A DNA stretch of 64,000 bases from Planctomycetota bacterium (GTDB lineage: Bacteria; Planctomycetota; Planctomycetia; Pirellulales; UBA1268), in NCBI GenBank assembly GCA_016872555.1, contig VGZO01000002.1, positions 1-64,000 on the forward strand, written 5' to 3'. The position numbers and the translations under genes are program-made. Shown here one piece after another: positions 41,578 through 50,602 of the stretch. Below the pieces are notes generated by a model that made no database searches, had not been told where the DNA came from, and worked only from the letters and a program-made list of their open reading frames with translations. Position 1 is the stretch's first letter, and every line of letters begins with the position of its first letter.

Positions 41578-43551
41578 TCAGCGCGGATCGCCGAGGGTCA
41601 CCGGGAGGGAGACTTCGGCGCCGTCGCGCTCGACCACCACGGTCACGGTGTCGCCGCCCTTGTACTTCCGCAGCGCGCTGTCGAAGTCGTCGAGGCCGGT
41701 CACGGCGCTGTCACCGATGCGGACGACCAGATCGCCCCCCTGGAGGCCCCCCTTGGCGGCGGGCGAATCCTTGGCGACACCGGAGAGCGCGTACCCCTTC
41801 GCGGTCCGGCCGAAATCGGGAATGCTGCCGAAATAGGGTCGATCACCGCCGCGTGCGAACGTCCGCGAGGCGACCTCGATATACGCCGGGCGCTCCGCCC
41901 CCGTCGCCAGTTCGCGAACCGCGTCGGTCACCATCCGGGCGATCCGCACCATCCCGTCGTAGTTGATCTTCTCGGCGGTATCGGTGGGGCGGTGGTAGTC
42001 GCCGTGCGTGCCGCTGAACACGTGGAGCACCGGGATCTTCTTCGCGTAGAAGCTGGCGTGGTCGCTCGGCCCGAATCCCCCCGGGTCCTTGGTGACGGAG
42101 AAACCGTGGGCGGCGGTGAGCCGGTCGACGAGGGCGTCGAGGCCGCTGCCCGTGCCGGTGCCGTGGATGATGAGCTTGTCGCCTTCCATCCGCCCCACCA
42201 TGTCGAGGTTGACCATCGCCACCGTGTCGGCCAGCGCGATCACGGGATTGGCGGCATAGTGCGCGCTGCCGAGGAGACCGCGCTCCTCGCCGCTGAAGGC
42301 GACGAACAGCACCCGCCGAGGGAGGCGGCCACCGGCCGCGAGTTGGCGGGCAACCTCGATCAGCAATGCCGTGCCGCTGGCGTTGTCGTCGGCCCCGTGG
42401 TGGATCGCCTCCACGCCGGGAGCCGCCGACTCACTGCCGCCGAAGCCGAGATGGTCGTAGTGGGCACCGACGACGACCGTCTCCGTCGGGGCGATCCCCT
42501 CGGCGCCGGTCCCCTCGAGGACCGCCAGGACGTTTCGGGCCTGGGTCTCGCGCCGCTCGACGAGAATCTCGCCGCGGATCCGCCAGCCGTCGAGCAGGCC
42601 GCTCTGCGGCGTGAGACTCTCGTCGATCGCCTTTTCGGCCGCTGCCAGCCCCGTGCCGCGGACGGCGGTGAGGATCGTGTCGACGGGCTGCCGCTTGATC
42701 TGCAGGATCGGGATCGTCCGTCCGTCGCTGCCGTTGCCGGCGCGGTTGAAGCGCATCATCGCGTCGTCGGACGCCGAGGCGTCGTTGCAAAACACGACCG
42801 CCCCGACCTCGTGCTCCGAGGCGTTGGCGATCTTGCGTGTCAGGGCCGCGTATTGCGACGCCTGGTTGCCGTTGAACACGCTGTGCGGGTCGTCCTTCTG
42901 CGGCTCCTGACGGAGGACGATCACCGCCGCGCCCTTCGCGAACCCCGCCGGCACCGCCGCCGGAGCGGCACCGTCGGCAGCCGGGGGGAGCGGCGCGTAG
43001 TCGTCGTATTTCTCCGCCGGGGCGCTGATCCCGTAGCCGGCGAACACCAACGGCAGGTCGAACGCCCCCGAGCCGCCGGCCGCCAGCGGAGTGAAATCGG
43101 TGTTCAGTGCCAGGGGGACGACGCGCGGCTGGCCGTCGGGGCCGGGAGGGCCGACCAGCTCGACGTGGTTGCGCTCGTCGGGGCCGGGCTTGGCATCGAG
43201 TGTGATCGGGAACTTCTGGAACGGCTCGTCGGCGACGACCCGGGTCTCGAGGCCGATTTCCGCCAATTCGCCCGCCACCCAGATCGCCGCCCGGTCGATG
43301 CCACCGGTCCCGGGGCCGCGCCCCTCGCGCTGCGGGCTGGCCAGCCACTCGACCATCGTCCGCAGCCGGTCGCGGGACGGCCCCTCGACCGGGACGGCGA
43401 CGGCGGCCGGTGCGGCCGGCACCGCGACCGGAAAGCTGTCTTCCGCCACCACGCCGGTGGTCAGGAGCGCCCCGGCGAGGAGCCAGGCTCTGCCACGCAC
43501 CCCGTGGCCGACGACTCCCCCCACCATCCGACCGTTCACGATGCCGTGCAT
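41578..43551 (-). CDS. Exported M28 aminopeptidase with PA and PDZ domains
   Basis: The 657-residue protein starts with a signal (RAWLLAGALLTTGVVAEDSF). A protease-associated domain (~150-330) includes AAVIVLRQEPQKDDPHSVFN and HEVGAVVFCNDA. The M28 zinc-peptidase core follows with VVVGAHYDHLGFGG, IHHGADDNASGTALLIEVAR, FVAFSGEERGLLGSAHY, VNLDMVGR and FGPSDHASFYAKKIP, giving the His-Asp-Glu-Glu-Asp-His co-catalytic zinc set. The C-terminal PDZ domain has YALSGVAKDSPAAKGGLQGG, then DLVVRIGDSAV. It is probably periplasmic and degrades peptides. It is divergent from the FHA kinase gene. Confidence 0.92.
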   Translation of the reverse strand: MHGIVNGRMVGGVVGHGVRGRAWLLAGALLTTGVVAEDSFPVAVPAAPAAVAVPVEGPSRDRLRTMVEWLASPQREGRGPGTGGIDRAAIWVAGELAEIGLETRVVADEPFQKFPITLDAKPGPDERNHVELVGPPGPDGQPRVVPLALNTDFTPLAAGGSGAFDLPLVFAGYGISAPAEKYDDYAPLPPAADGAAPAAVPAGFAKGAAVIVLRQEPQKDDPHSVFNGNQASQYAALTRKIANASEHEVGAVVFCNDASASDDAMMRFNRAGNGSDGRTIPILQIKRQPVDTILTAVRGTGLAAAEKAIDESLTPQSGLLDGWRIRGEILVERRETQARNVLAVLEGTGAEGIAPTETVVVGAHYDHLGFGGSESAAPGVEAIHHGADDNASGTALLIEVARQLAAGGRLPRRVLFVAFSGEERGLLGSAHYAANPVIALADTVAMVNLDMVGRMEGDKLIIHGTGTGSGLDALVDRLTAAHGFSVTKDPGGFGPSDHASFYAKKIPVLHVFSGTHGDYHRPTDTAEKINYDGMVRIARMVTDAVRELATGAERPAYIEVASRTFARGGDRPYFGSIPDFGRTAKGYALSGVAKDSPAAKGGLQGGDLVVRIGDSAVTGLDDFDSALRKYKGGDTVTVVVERDGAEVSLPVTLGDPR

Positions 43552-43801
43552 GGCCAAGACTCCGAGTGCCCGAACGTGCCGGCACGGCCGCGGATCTCCC
43601 CGCGTCTGCCGACGACCCTTCCGATTGTAGTCAGGACGGCAGTGCCGCCTCCGCGTCACCTCCCCACGGCCCCCTGCCCCGGTCAACCGGGGAATCACGG
43701 ACGGGGGAGACACTCGGATATGCTGGAAGAGTGTCCCGGGCCGACCCGGGGAAGCCGGCGCCGGGCCGGATACCCTTCGGCGAATCCTCCGAGGCGAGGC
43801 G

Positions 43802-45559
43802 GTGGCGTCGCTGTTCGTGATCCAAGGGCCCGATCGCGGAGCTCGGTTCCCATTGCCGGGGGCCGCGCCGATCGGAATCGGCCGGGAGACGGGGAATGCC
43901 GTGCAGCTCCAGGACGGGGAGGTGTCGCGCCGGCACGCCGAAGTCCGCCCCGCGGGCGCCGGCTACGTCGTCGCCGACCTGAAGAGTTCCAACGGCACGT
44001 TCGTCAACGGCCGGCGCGTTGAACGGTCGGAGCTGACCGGCGGCGACCAGATTCAGGTCGGCCGCACGCTGCTGTTGTTCGCGATGGACCGAGACGCGGA
44101 TTCCGCGCCCGGTATGGTGGACATCGTCGGACCGGCGGGTCCCGACAACGGCTCGCGGATCGTGCGGACGCTCCGCGAAGAGGGCCCCTCGGCCGGCGGT
44201 CCGCCACCCGGCGACACCGACGACCGCTGGCTCGCCCGGGCGCGTAGCAACCTCCAGGTGATGTACCGGACGGCCCTCGCCGTCAGCCACACGCTCGACA
44301 TCGACGAGCTGCTGGCGCGGATCCTGAACCTCGTGTTCGAATGGGTCGAGGCCGACCGGGGCTGCATCATGCTCCTCGATCCGGCGACGGGCGCGCTGCG
44401 TCCCACGGCGCGCCGCGACCGCCGGCCGGGAACCACCGGCTCGATGGCCATCAGCCGCACGATCCTCGACTACGTGATCGAGCGCACCGAAGGGGTGCTG
44501 ACCAGCGACGCCCAGGACGACGAGCGCTTCAGCGGCGGCAACAGCGTGCTCCGGACCGGCGTCCACGAAGCGATCTGCGTGCCGATGCAGGGGCGTTACG
44601 GGACCGTCGGCGTGTTGTATGTCGACACCACCGTACCCCTGGCGGAGGTGGCGAAGAGCGGCCCACGGCGCTTCACCGACGAGCACCTCAAGCTGATGGT
44701 CGCGATCGGCCATCAGGCGGCGCTCGCCGTCGAGGACACCACCTACTACTCGGCGATGGTCCAGGCCGAGCGCCTCGCCGGCGTCGGGCAGACGATCGCC
44801 ACCCTCTCGCACCACATCAAGAACATCCTCCAGGGGATCCGCGGCGGGAGTTATCTGGTGGAGACGGGGCTCGAAAACGGCGACGATGCCCTGGTGCGCA
44901 AGGGCTGGGAGATCGTCGCCCGCAACCAGGGCAAGATCTCGTCGCTGGTCATGGACATGCTCTCCTACAGCAAGGAGCGCGAGCCCGACGCCGTGCCCGG
45001 CGATCTCGTGGCCGTCGTCACCGACGTCGTCGACACGGTCCGTCACCGCGCCACCGACGCGGGAACCGTCCTCGAGTGGCGGCCGCCGGCCGACGTCCCG
45101 CGGATGAGCTTCGATCCCGAGGGGATCTCCCGCGCGGTGCTGAACGTCGTCACCAACGCCCTCGACGCGGTCGAGGGGCGGCCCGACGGACGCGTCTCGA
45201 TCACCGTCGCCGTCGATGCCCGTCAGCAGGCGCGGATCACGGTCCGCGACACCGGCCCCGGCATCCCCGCCGACCAGCTCGACAGGATCTTCACGCTGTT
45301 CGTCTCCACGAAGGGCTCACGGGGTACCGGCCTGGGATTGACCGTGAGCCGCAAGATCCTCCGCGAGCACGACGGCGATATCGTCGTCTCGAGCCGTGTC
45401 GGCGACGGGGCGGAGTTCGTGCTCACCTTCCCGATGCGCCCCGCCGACGACGGCCACGAGCCGGGTGCCGCTCCGCCGGACATCGGCGCCACCGGCCTCC
45501 ACACGCCGTCGGCCGGTGGCCCGGCCGCCGATCGCCCCGCCCCGTTCCCCCGTCGGTGA
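43802..45559 (+). CDS. FHA-GAF-histidine kinase
   Basis: A GTG start gives 585 residues, all cytosolic. The N-terminal FHA domain (1-95) has GREtgN-type GIGRETGNAVQLQDGEVSRR, then HAEVRP and LKSSNGTFVNGRRV, so it binds phosphothreonine. A GAF domain (~150-310) runs from LEWVEADRG-like FEWVEADRGCIMLLD to GTVGVLYVDTTVPL. The kinase H-box is ATLSHHIKNILQGIRGGSYL, and the ATPase has NALDAVEG, DTGPGIP and GTGLGL. No response regulator is adjacent. It may link Ser/Thr kinase signalling to a two-component output. Confidence 0.92.
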   Translation: MASLFVIQGPDRGARFPLPGAAPIGIGRETGNAVQLQDGEVSRRHAEVRPAGAGYVVADLKSSNGTFVNGRRVERSELTGGDQIQVGRTLLLFAMDRDADSAPGMVDIVGPAGPDNGSRIVRTLREEGPSAGGPPPGDTDDRWLARARSNLQVMYRTALAVSHTLDIDELLARILNLVFEWVEADRGCIMLLDPATGALRPTARRDRRPGTTGSMAISRTILDYVIERTEGVLTSDAQDDERFSGGNSVLRTGVHEAICVPMQGRYGTVGVLYVDTTVPLAEVAKSGPRRFTDEHLKLMVAIGHQAALAVEDTTYYSAMVQAERLAGVGQTIATLSHHIKNILQGIRGGSYLVETGLENGDDALVRKGWEIVARNQGKISSLVMDMLSYSKEREPDAVPGDLVAVVTDVVDTVRHRATDAGTVLEWRPPADVPRMSFDPEGISRAVLNVVTNALDAVEGRPDGRVSITVAVDARQQARITVRDTGPGIPADQLDRIFTLFVSTKGSRGTGLGLTVSRKILREHDGDIVVSSRVGDGAEFVLTFPMRPADDGHEPGAAPPDIGATGLHTPSAGGPAADRPAPFPRR

Positions 45560-45566
45560 CCCCGCC

Positions 45567-46415
45567 ATGCCCGCGCCGGAACCGATCTCGGCGGTGATCA
45601 TCTGCCGGGACGGCGGTAGTGAACTGCGGGCGGCGCTCGAGAGCGTGGCGTTCTGCAGCGAGCGGCTGGTGCTCGATTCCGGATCGACCGACGGCAGCCC
45701 CGAACTGGCCCGTGCCGCCGGCGCACGCGTCGAGCACCAGCCGTTCCTCGGCTACGGTCCCCAGAAGCGCCGCGCGGTCGAGCTCGCCCGCCACGACTGG
45801 ATCCTGTCGCTCGACGCCGACGAACGGCTCGACGACGGGGCGGCAGCCGCGGTCCGCCTCCTCGCGCTCGACGACCCCACCGCCAGCTATGCCTTCCGCC
45901 GGCGGACGTTCGTCGGCCGACGGGAGATCCACCACGGTCCCTGGGGGGGCGAACAGGTGGTGCGGCTCTTCAACCGGCGGACCGGTGAGATCACGGCGCT
46001 CGCCGTTCACGAGCGTGTCGTGGCACCCGGCCAGCCGCGGCTCCTCGCCGGGTCGATCCTCCACCACGGCTTTCCGACGGCCGCCGACATCATCCTCCGC
46101 GCGGTCCGCTACGCGCACCCGAAAGCCGGGCTGATCCGTGCCGCGGGCGAGCGGCCGCGGGTGTGGGCCCTGCCCTGGCGGGCCGCCGGCGCGTTCGCCA
46201 AGGCCTACGTGCTGCAGTCGGGGTGGCGTGACGGTGCGGCGGGATTCGTGATCGCCCTGTCGCGCGTCGTCGATTCGACGCTGCCGCGGGCGCTCCTCCT
46301 GCTCGGCGACGACCCCGCGACTCCCGATCAAACCCCGCGCACGGCCGCCAGCAAGGCCGCCATGTCGGCGGGCAGCGGCGCCTCGAACGCCAGCCGCTCG
46401 CCGGACGCCGGGTGA
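45567..46415 (+). CDS. Family 2 glycosyltransferase (LPS-core type)
   Basis: The 282-residue protein has the GT-A nucleotide-binding start (ISAVIICRDGGSELRAALES), the LVLDSGSTDGSPELARAAGA motif, and the metal-binding LSLDADERLDDG. Y/F-GYGPQKRRAVELARHDW and the IHHGPWGGEQVVRLFNRR region are typical of the WaaE/KdtX branch, which adds glucose or heptose units to the LPS inner core. Envelope glycolipid assembly is inferred, in keeping with the lpx genes nearby. It begins 7 nt after the kinase gene; its last 88 nt overlap the convergent pseudouridine synthase gene. Confidence 0.87.
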   Translation: MPAPEPISAVIICRDGGSELRAALESVAFCSERLVLDSGSTDGSPELARAAGARVEHQPFLGYGPQKRRAVELARHDWILSLDADERLDDGAAAAVRLLALDDPTASYAFRRRTFVGRREIHHGPWGGEQVVRLFNRRTGEITALAVHERVVAPGQPRLLAGSILHHGFPTAADIILRAVRYAHPKAGLIRAAGERPRVWALPWRAAGAFAKAYVLQSGWRDGAAGFVIALSRVVDSTLPRALLLLGDDPATPDQTPRTAASKAAMSAGSGASNASRSPDAG

Positions 46416-47302
46416 TCGATCTCGAGGTGGGCGGCATGGAGCGCCTGCCGCGACAGCAGCGGCGGGCCTTCCGGGAGGCCGAGCCACGCCGGGTCGATCG
46501 ATGCCCGGCCCGAGTAGAGCACGTCGGCGAGCACCGGACAGCCGATCGCGGCGAGGTGGACGCGGATCTGGTGCGTCCGCCCGGTGCGGGGCGAGACGCG
46601 CACCAACGCCAGCCGGCCGAAGCGTTCGAGCACCTCGTACCGTGTCTGGGCCGGCCGGCTCGTGGAGTGGTCGGCGCGGACGGCCATCTTCTCGCGCTGG
46701 TAGGGGTGGATCCCGATCGGCAGGTCGATCTCGTCGCGGTCGAAGCGCGGCTCCCCGTGGACGATCGCCAGGTAGGTCTTCGCCACCGTTCGGCGCTCGA
46801 ACTGTTTCGCCAGCCGGTGATGGGCCTGCTCCGTCCGGGCGACGACGATCACGCCGCTGGTGTCGCGGTCGAGGCGGTGGACGATCCCCGGGCGCGTCGG
46901 CCCGCCGACGGTCGACAATCCTCCGGCACCGTCGGCGGCGAGATGCCAGCGGAGCGCACCGGCGAGGGTCCCGCGCCAGTTGCCCTTGGCGGGATGGACG
47001 ACCATCCCCGCCGGCTTGTCGACGGCGGCGATGTCGTCGTCGCGGTGAAGGAACACGAGGGGGATGTCCTCCGCCTCCGGCCCCCGCGGCGGCGGTTCCG
47101 GGACGGCGAACGTGACGGTGCTCCCCGCCTTGACCAACTGCGCCGGCCGCGCCGGCACGCCGTCGATGGTCGCCGCGCCGGCGGCGATCGCGCGCGTGAT
47201 CGCCGAGCGGCTGGTTTCCGGGAGAAGCCGGGCCAGCCAGGCATCGAGCCGCTGTCCGGCGGCGTCGGCCGTCACGGCGAACGAGCGCGGTTCCGAGGCC
47301 AC
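46328..47302 (-). CDS. RluD-family pseudouridine synthase
   Basis: The 324-residue protein has an N-terminal S4 RNA-binding domain (QRLDAWLARLLPETSRSAIT, then RAIAAGAATIDG). It continues with KPAGMVVHPAKGNWRGTLA and the catalytic motif GIVHRLDRDTSG, with its catalytic Asp. C-terminal signatures are GRTHQIRVHLAAIGCPVLAD and LSRQALHAAHLEIDHP. It isomerises uridine in rRNA (RluD acts on 23S helix 69); which paralogue this is cannot be told. It is convergent and overlapping with the glycosyltransferase gene. Confidence 0.93.
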   Translation of the reverse strand: MASEPRSFAVTADAAGQRLDAWLARLLPETSRSAITRAIAAGAATIDGVPARPAQLVKAGSTVTFAVPEPPPRGPEAEDIPLVFLHRDDDIAAVDKPAGMVVHPAKGNWRGTLAGALRWHLAADGAGGLSTVGGPTRPGIVHRLDRDTSGVIVVARTEQAHHRLAKQFERRTVAKTYLAIVHGEPRFDRDEIDLPIGIHPYQREKMAVRADHSTSRPAQTRYEVLERFGRLALVRVSPRTGRTHQIRVHLAAIGCPVLADVLYSGRASIDPAWLGLPEGPPLLSRQALHAAHLEIDHPASGERLAFEAPLPADMAALLAAVRGV

Positions 47303-47383
47303 GACCTCGGGGCCGTCATGCGCGGCGGCGGCGCCGCTGTCGTCGGAGCGTTCGTCGTCGCCTGGCGAAGCGGCGTCCAGCGC

Positions 47384-48295
47384 TCACTCCCCGCGCGGCG
47401 GATCCGCGCCGGTGGCGGGAGCCCCACCCGAGGCATCGGGTCCCGTGGCCGCCGGCGCCGCGACCGGCGCGGCACCGGCCGGGGCAGTCGTGCCGGCATC
47501 CGTCGGGGTGACGGCGGGCGGATTCCACGAGGTGAACCAGGAATAAAAGTCGCGCGTCCGGGCGGCGTCGAGTGCGGTCGCATGGGCGGCGGCGATGTCG
47601 GCCAGCGGCGATGACGGATGATCCTTCGCCAGGGCCTGGTAGCCGTCGCGGGCGGCATCGAGTTGACCGAGGGTTTCGTTCGCCTTGGCGAGCCCGAGCG
47701 TCGCCCGTTCGGCGAGCAGGTCGCCAGGACGCTGGCCAAGGATCGTCCGGTACTCGTTGGCCGCCGCCTCGAGCCGCTGCCGCGACCCTTCCTTGTCGAC
47801 GAACGCCAGTTCGGCCCCCTCGGCGAGCGATCGCTCGGCGACGGCCAGTTTCGCCCAGGCCGCCGCCGGCATTCCCGGGAACTGCTTCTCGATCTCGGTG
47901 AGGGCGTCGACCCGTTGCGAGTTGATCGCGTCCAGATAGGCATCCCAGCTCTGCCGCTTGGTCACCGCCTGCTGGGCGGAAGCGAAGCTCCACGCCGCAG
48001 CCACCGCGACCAGGCCGAGCAGCGTCAGGCCGATGGCGCGCAGATGGGGCCGCACGCGCTCGGTGAGCTCGGCGACCTGCGATCCGAACAGCGGCTCGTC
48101 CCCGAGCCCGTCGTCGCCGTCCGTGGAGACGTCGAGGGCAGCGGCGGCGTCGAAGTCGGCGTCGTCGTCGGCATCGTCGCGCCGGCCTTCGGGTTGGCGA
48201 CGCGGACGCGACCCGCGATCACGGCGTTCGGGCCGCCGCCCGCCGCGTTCCCGTCGCGAACCGTCGGCCGAACCCTGCCCTCCCGTGTGTCTCAT
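47384..48295 (-). CDS. Membrane-anchored TPR protein (YfgM-like)
   Basis: The 303-residue protein has a basic and acidic disordered N-terminus (ERGGRRPERRDRGSRPRRQP, DDADDDADFDAAAALD). One transmembrane segment (AIGLTLLGLVAVAAAWSFAS, ~86-105) precedes TPR-like helices (AAAWAKLAVAERSLAEGAEL, RATLGLAKANETLGQLDAAR, then DGYQALAKDHPSSPLA). An Ala/Pro-rich tail ends the protein. The layout resembles YfgM/PpiD-associated TPR proteins at the Sec translocon, but this is only architectural. It lies 81 nt downstream of nothing on its strand and 82 nt from the pseudouridine synthase gene, so they may be cotranscribed. Confidence 0.75.
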   Translation of the reverse strand: MRHTGGQGSADGSRRERGGRRPERRDRGSRPRRQPEGRRDDADDDADFDAAAALDVSTDGDDGLGDEPLFGSQVAELTERVRPHLRAIGLTLLGLVAVAAAWSFASAQQAVTKRQSWDAYLDAINSQRVDALTEIEKQFPGMPAAAWAKLAVAERSLAEGAELAFVDKEGSRQRLEAAANEYRTILGQRPGDLLAERATLGLAKANETLGQLDAARDGYQALAKDHPSSPLADIAAAHATALDAARTRDFYSWFTSWNPPAVTPTDAGTTAPAGAAPVAAPAATGPDASGGAPATGADPPRGE

Positions 48296-48476
48296 GCCGT
48301 CGCCCTTCCCGCAACCGCGCTGCCTGTAGACCGCGGCGGGGACCACCCGCGCCGGAACTCTTCGTGAAAATAGAAACTGCCCCGTCCGCAGCGTCAAGGC
48401 GACCCATGACCGCGGCGTGGTGCTCGGTTCGCGCGTCACCTGCTACATTCCCGCCTCCGTCCCGACCGGTCAGCCG

Positions 48477-50585
48477 ATGTCCTCGACCACCTCGTCCATC
48501 CCCGCCGGACAGCCGCGCCCCGGCTCGTTCAATGCCGCGCAGCGGATCGCCGTCGAGACGCCGCCGGGGCCATTGCTCGTCCTCGCCGGTGCCGGCACGG
48601 GCAAGACGCGCGTCGTGATCGGACGGATCGCGCGGCTGATCCGCGCCGGGGCCGCGCCGGACCGGATCCTCGCGGTCACGTTCACGACCAAAGCCGCCCG
48701 GGAGATGCTCGCCCGGGCCGGCAAGGGACGGACCGCCGCCCGCCCGGAGATCTCCACGATCCATTCGCTGTGCGCGCGGATCCTCCGCCGCCGCGCCCGG
48801 CAACTGGGGTATCCCGAGCGCTTCGCGATCCTCGACCGCGGCGAGCAGGAGACCATCGCCCGGCGCGTGCTCAAGGAGCTGCGCGTCCCCGAGGCGACGC
48901 TCGCGCCCGCGCAACTCCTCGACCGCATCGGGCGGTGGAAGTGCACGGCCGTCCGTCCCGGCGACGCCTTCGACACGATCCCCGTCGACGCGCCCGAAGC
49001 CTGGACCCTGGCGGCGGCGGGATACCGGCGGTACCAAGACGCCCTGCGGACCGCGGGCGCGGTCGATTTCGACGACCTCCTCCTGCTCGTCGACGAACTT
49101 CTCGGAGGCGACGAGACGGCGCGCCGCGCCGAGGCCGCCCGCTACGACCACCTCCTCGTCGACGAGTACCAGGATACGAGCGTCATCCAGGAGCGGATCC
49201 TCACGGCGCTGGCCCGCGACCATCGCAGCCTGTGCGTGGTCGGAGACGACGACCAGTCGATCTACGCCTGGCGCGGCGCCCAGGTGAGCAACATCCTCGA
49301 CTTCCCCGCCCGTTGGCCGGGGACCGTCACGGTGCGCCTCGAGGAGAACTACCGCTCGTCGCCGCAGATCGTCGCCGCCGCCAACCGCCTGATCGCCTGC
49401 AACACCCGCCGGCACGGCAAGACGCTGTCGGCGACCCTTGCCGACGGCCCAGACCCGATCATCATCCAGGCCCAGGACGAGGCCGACGAAGCGCGGACGG
49501 TGGTCGGCGATCTCGAGGGTCGGCTCCGTGCCGCGGAGATGCCCCCGCACGAGGCGGCGATCCTCGTCCGCACCGCCGAGCAGACGCGCGGGCCCGAGCA
49601 GGAGCTGCGCCGCCGTGGCATTCCCTACGAGGTCGTGGGCAGCCGGTCGTTCTTCGACCGCCGTGAGGTCAAGGACGTGCTCGCCTTCCTCCGTCTCGCG
49701 GTCGATCCCGACGACGACCTGGCGATCGCCCGGATCGCCAACGTTCCCCCGCGCGGGCTCTCCGGCCAGACGGTGCAGAAGGCGCGGACCGCCGCCACGG
49801 TCGCCGGCCGCAGCCTGTGGCAGGAGCTGCGCCACGCCCGCGCCGAGGCGCGGCTGTCGCCGCCGGCGGCGGCCGGCGTCGAGGCCCTCGAGGCGATCGT
49901 GGACGGCGCGGCCACGCTGCCCCGCGGCGGGGCAGCGGCCTGGCTGCGGACCCTCCTCGAGCAGATCGACTACCGGAAGTACCTCCTCGGCGAGAGCACC
50001 GATGCCGACGAGGCGACGACGCGCTGGGCCTGCGTCGGCGAGATCGCCGACGCCCTCGATGCCCACCAGCGCGCCCTGCCGCCGTCGGTCGCACCCGCCG
50101 ACGCGGTCCGCCGGTTCCTCGACGACCTGCTCCTCGAGATCCGCGAGACGGAGCGGTTCGCCGAATCGGGCAAGCAGCGCAGCCAGGTGCGGCTGATGAC
50201 GCTCCATGCCGCCAAGGGGCTGGAGTTCGACTGCGTGTGGATGATGGGGATGGAGGAGGGGCTGCTTCCCCACCACCGGGCCCTCGCCGACGGACTGGCC
50301 GCCCTCGACGAGGAACGGCGCCTGTGCTACGTGGGCGTGACGCGGGCCCGGCGCCAGCTGACGCTGTCGCTGTGCCTGACGCGGACGAAGTGGGGGCGGA
50401 AGCGCCCCGGCCGGCCGAGCCGCTTCCTTTACGAGCTCACCGGTCAGGCCGACAAATTCGTCGCCGCGCCCCCCGAGGAGCGATCCGAGAGCGCCGCAGC
50501 GCCGCCGGGCCGGGGACGCGGGCCGGCGGGCAGCGCCCGCGCCGCCCGGCGCGACGGCGGCACGCGACGGGGACGACCGCGCTGA
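48477..50585 (+). CDS. UvrD/Rep-type DNA helicase
   Basis: The ATG at 48477 gives 702 residues; an in-frame GTG at 48417 is less likely. Superfamily 1A motifs in order are FNAAQRIAVE (Q motif), AGAGTGKTR (Walker A, 37-45), AVTFTTKAAREM (Ia), LLVDEYQDTSVIQ (II), VVGDDDQSIYAWRGA (III), LEENYRSS (IV), MTLHAAKGLEFDCVWM (V), and YVGVTRARRQL (VI). The tail is disordered and basic. It unwinds DNA 3' to 5' in repair or replication restart. It is closer to PcrA/Rep than to RecB because the nuclease domain is absent. Confidence 0.94.
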   Translation: MSSTTSSIPAGQPRPGSFNAAQRIAVETPPGPLLVLAGAGTGKTRVVIGRIARLIRAGAAPDRILAVTFTTKAAREMLARAGKGRTAARPEISTIHSLCARILRRRARQLGYPERFAILDRGEQETIARRVLKELRVPEATLAPAQLLDRIGRWKCTAVRPGDAFDTIPVDAPEAWTLAAAGYRRYQDALRTAGAVDFDDLLLLVDELLGGDETARRAEAARYDHLLVDEYQDTSVIQERILTALARDHRSLCVVGDDDQSIYAWRGAQVSNILDFPARWPGTVTVRLEENYRSSPQIVAAANRLIACNTRRHGKTLSATLADGPDPIIIQAQDEADEARTVVGDLEGRLRAAEMPPHEAAILVRTAEQTRGPEQELRRRGIPYEVVGSRSFFDRREVKDVLAFLRLAVDPDDDLAIARIANVPPRGLSGQTVQKARTAATVAGRSLWQELRHARAEARLSPPAAAGVEALEAIVDGAATLPRGGAAAWLRTLLEQIDYRKYLLGESTDADEATTRWACVGEIADALDAHQRALPPSVAPADAVRRFLDDLLLEIRETERFAESGKQRSQVRLMTLHAAKGLEFDCVWMMGMEEGLLPHHRALADGLAALDEERRLCYVGVTRARRQLTLSLCLTRTKWGRKRPGRPSRFLYELTGQADKFVAAPPEERSESAAAPPGRGRGPAGSARAARRDGGTRRGRPR

Positions 50586-50602
50586 CCGGTCCCACCCGGC
50601 GC

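Noticed and set aside
39898-44022. 1374-codon open frame on the + strand opposite lpxC, ompH and the M28 peptidase
   Set aside because: It is an antisense shadow of well-supported genes. The translation is rich in Arg, His, Asp and Gly without motifs, as expected from high-GC antisense reading.
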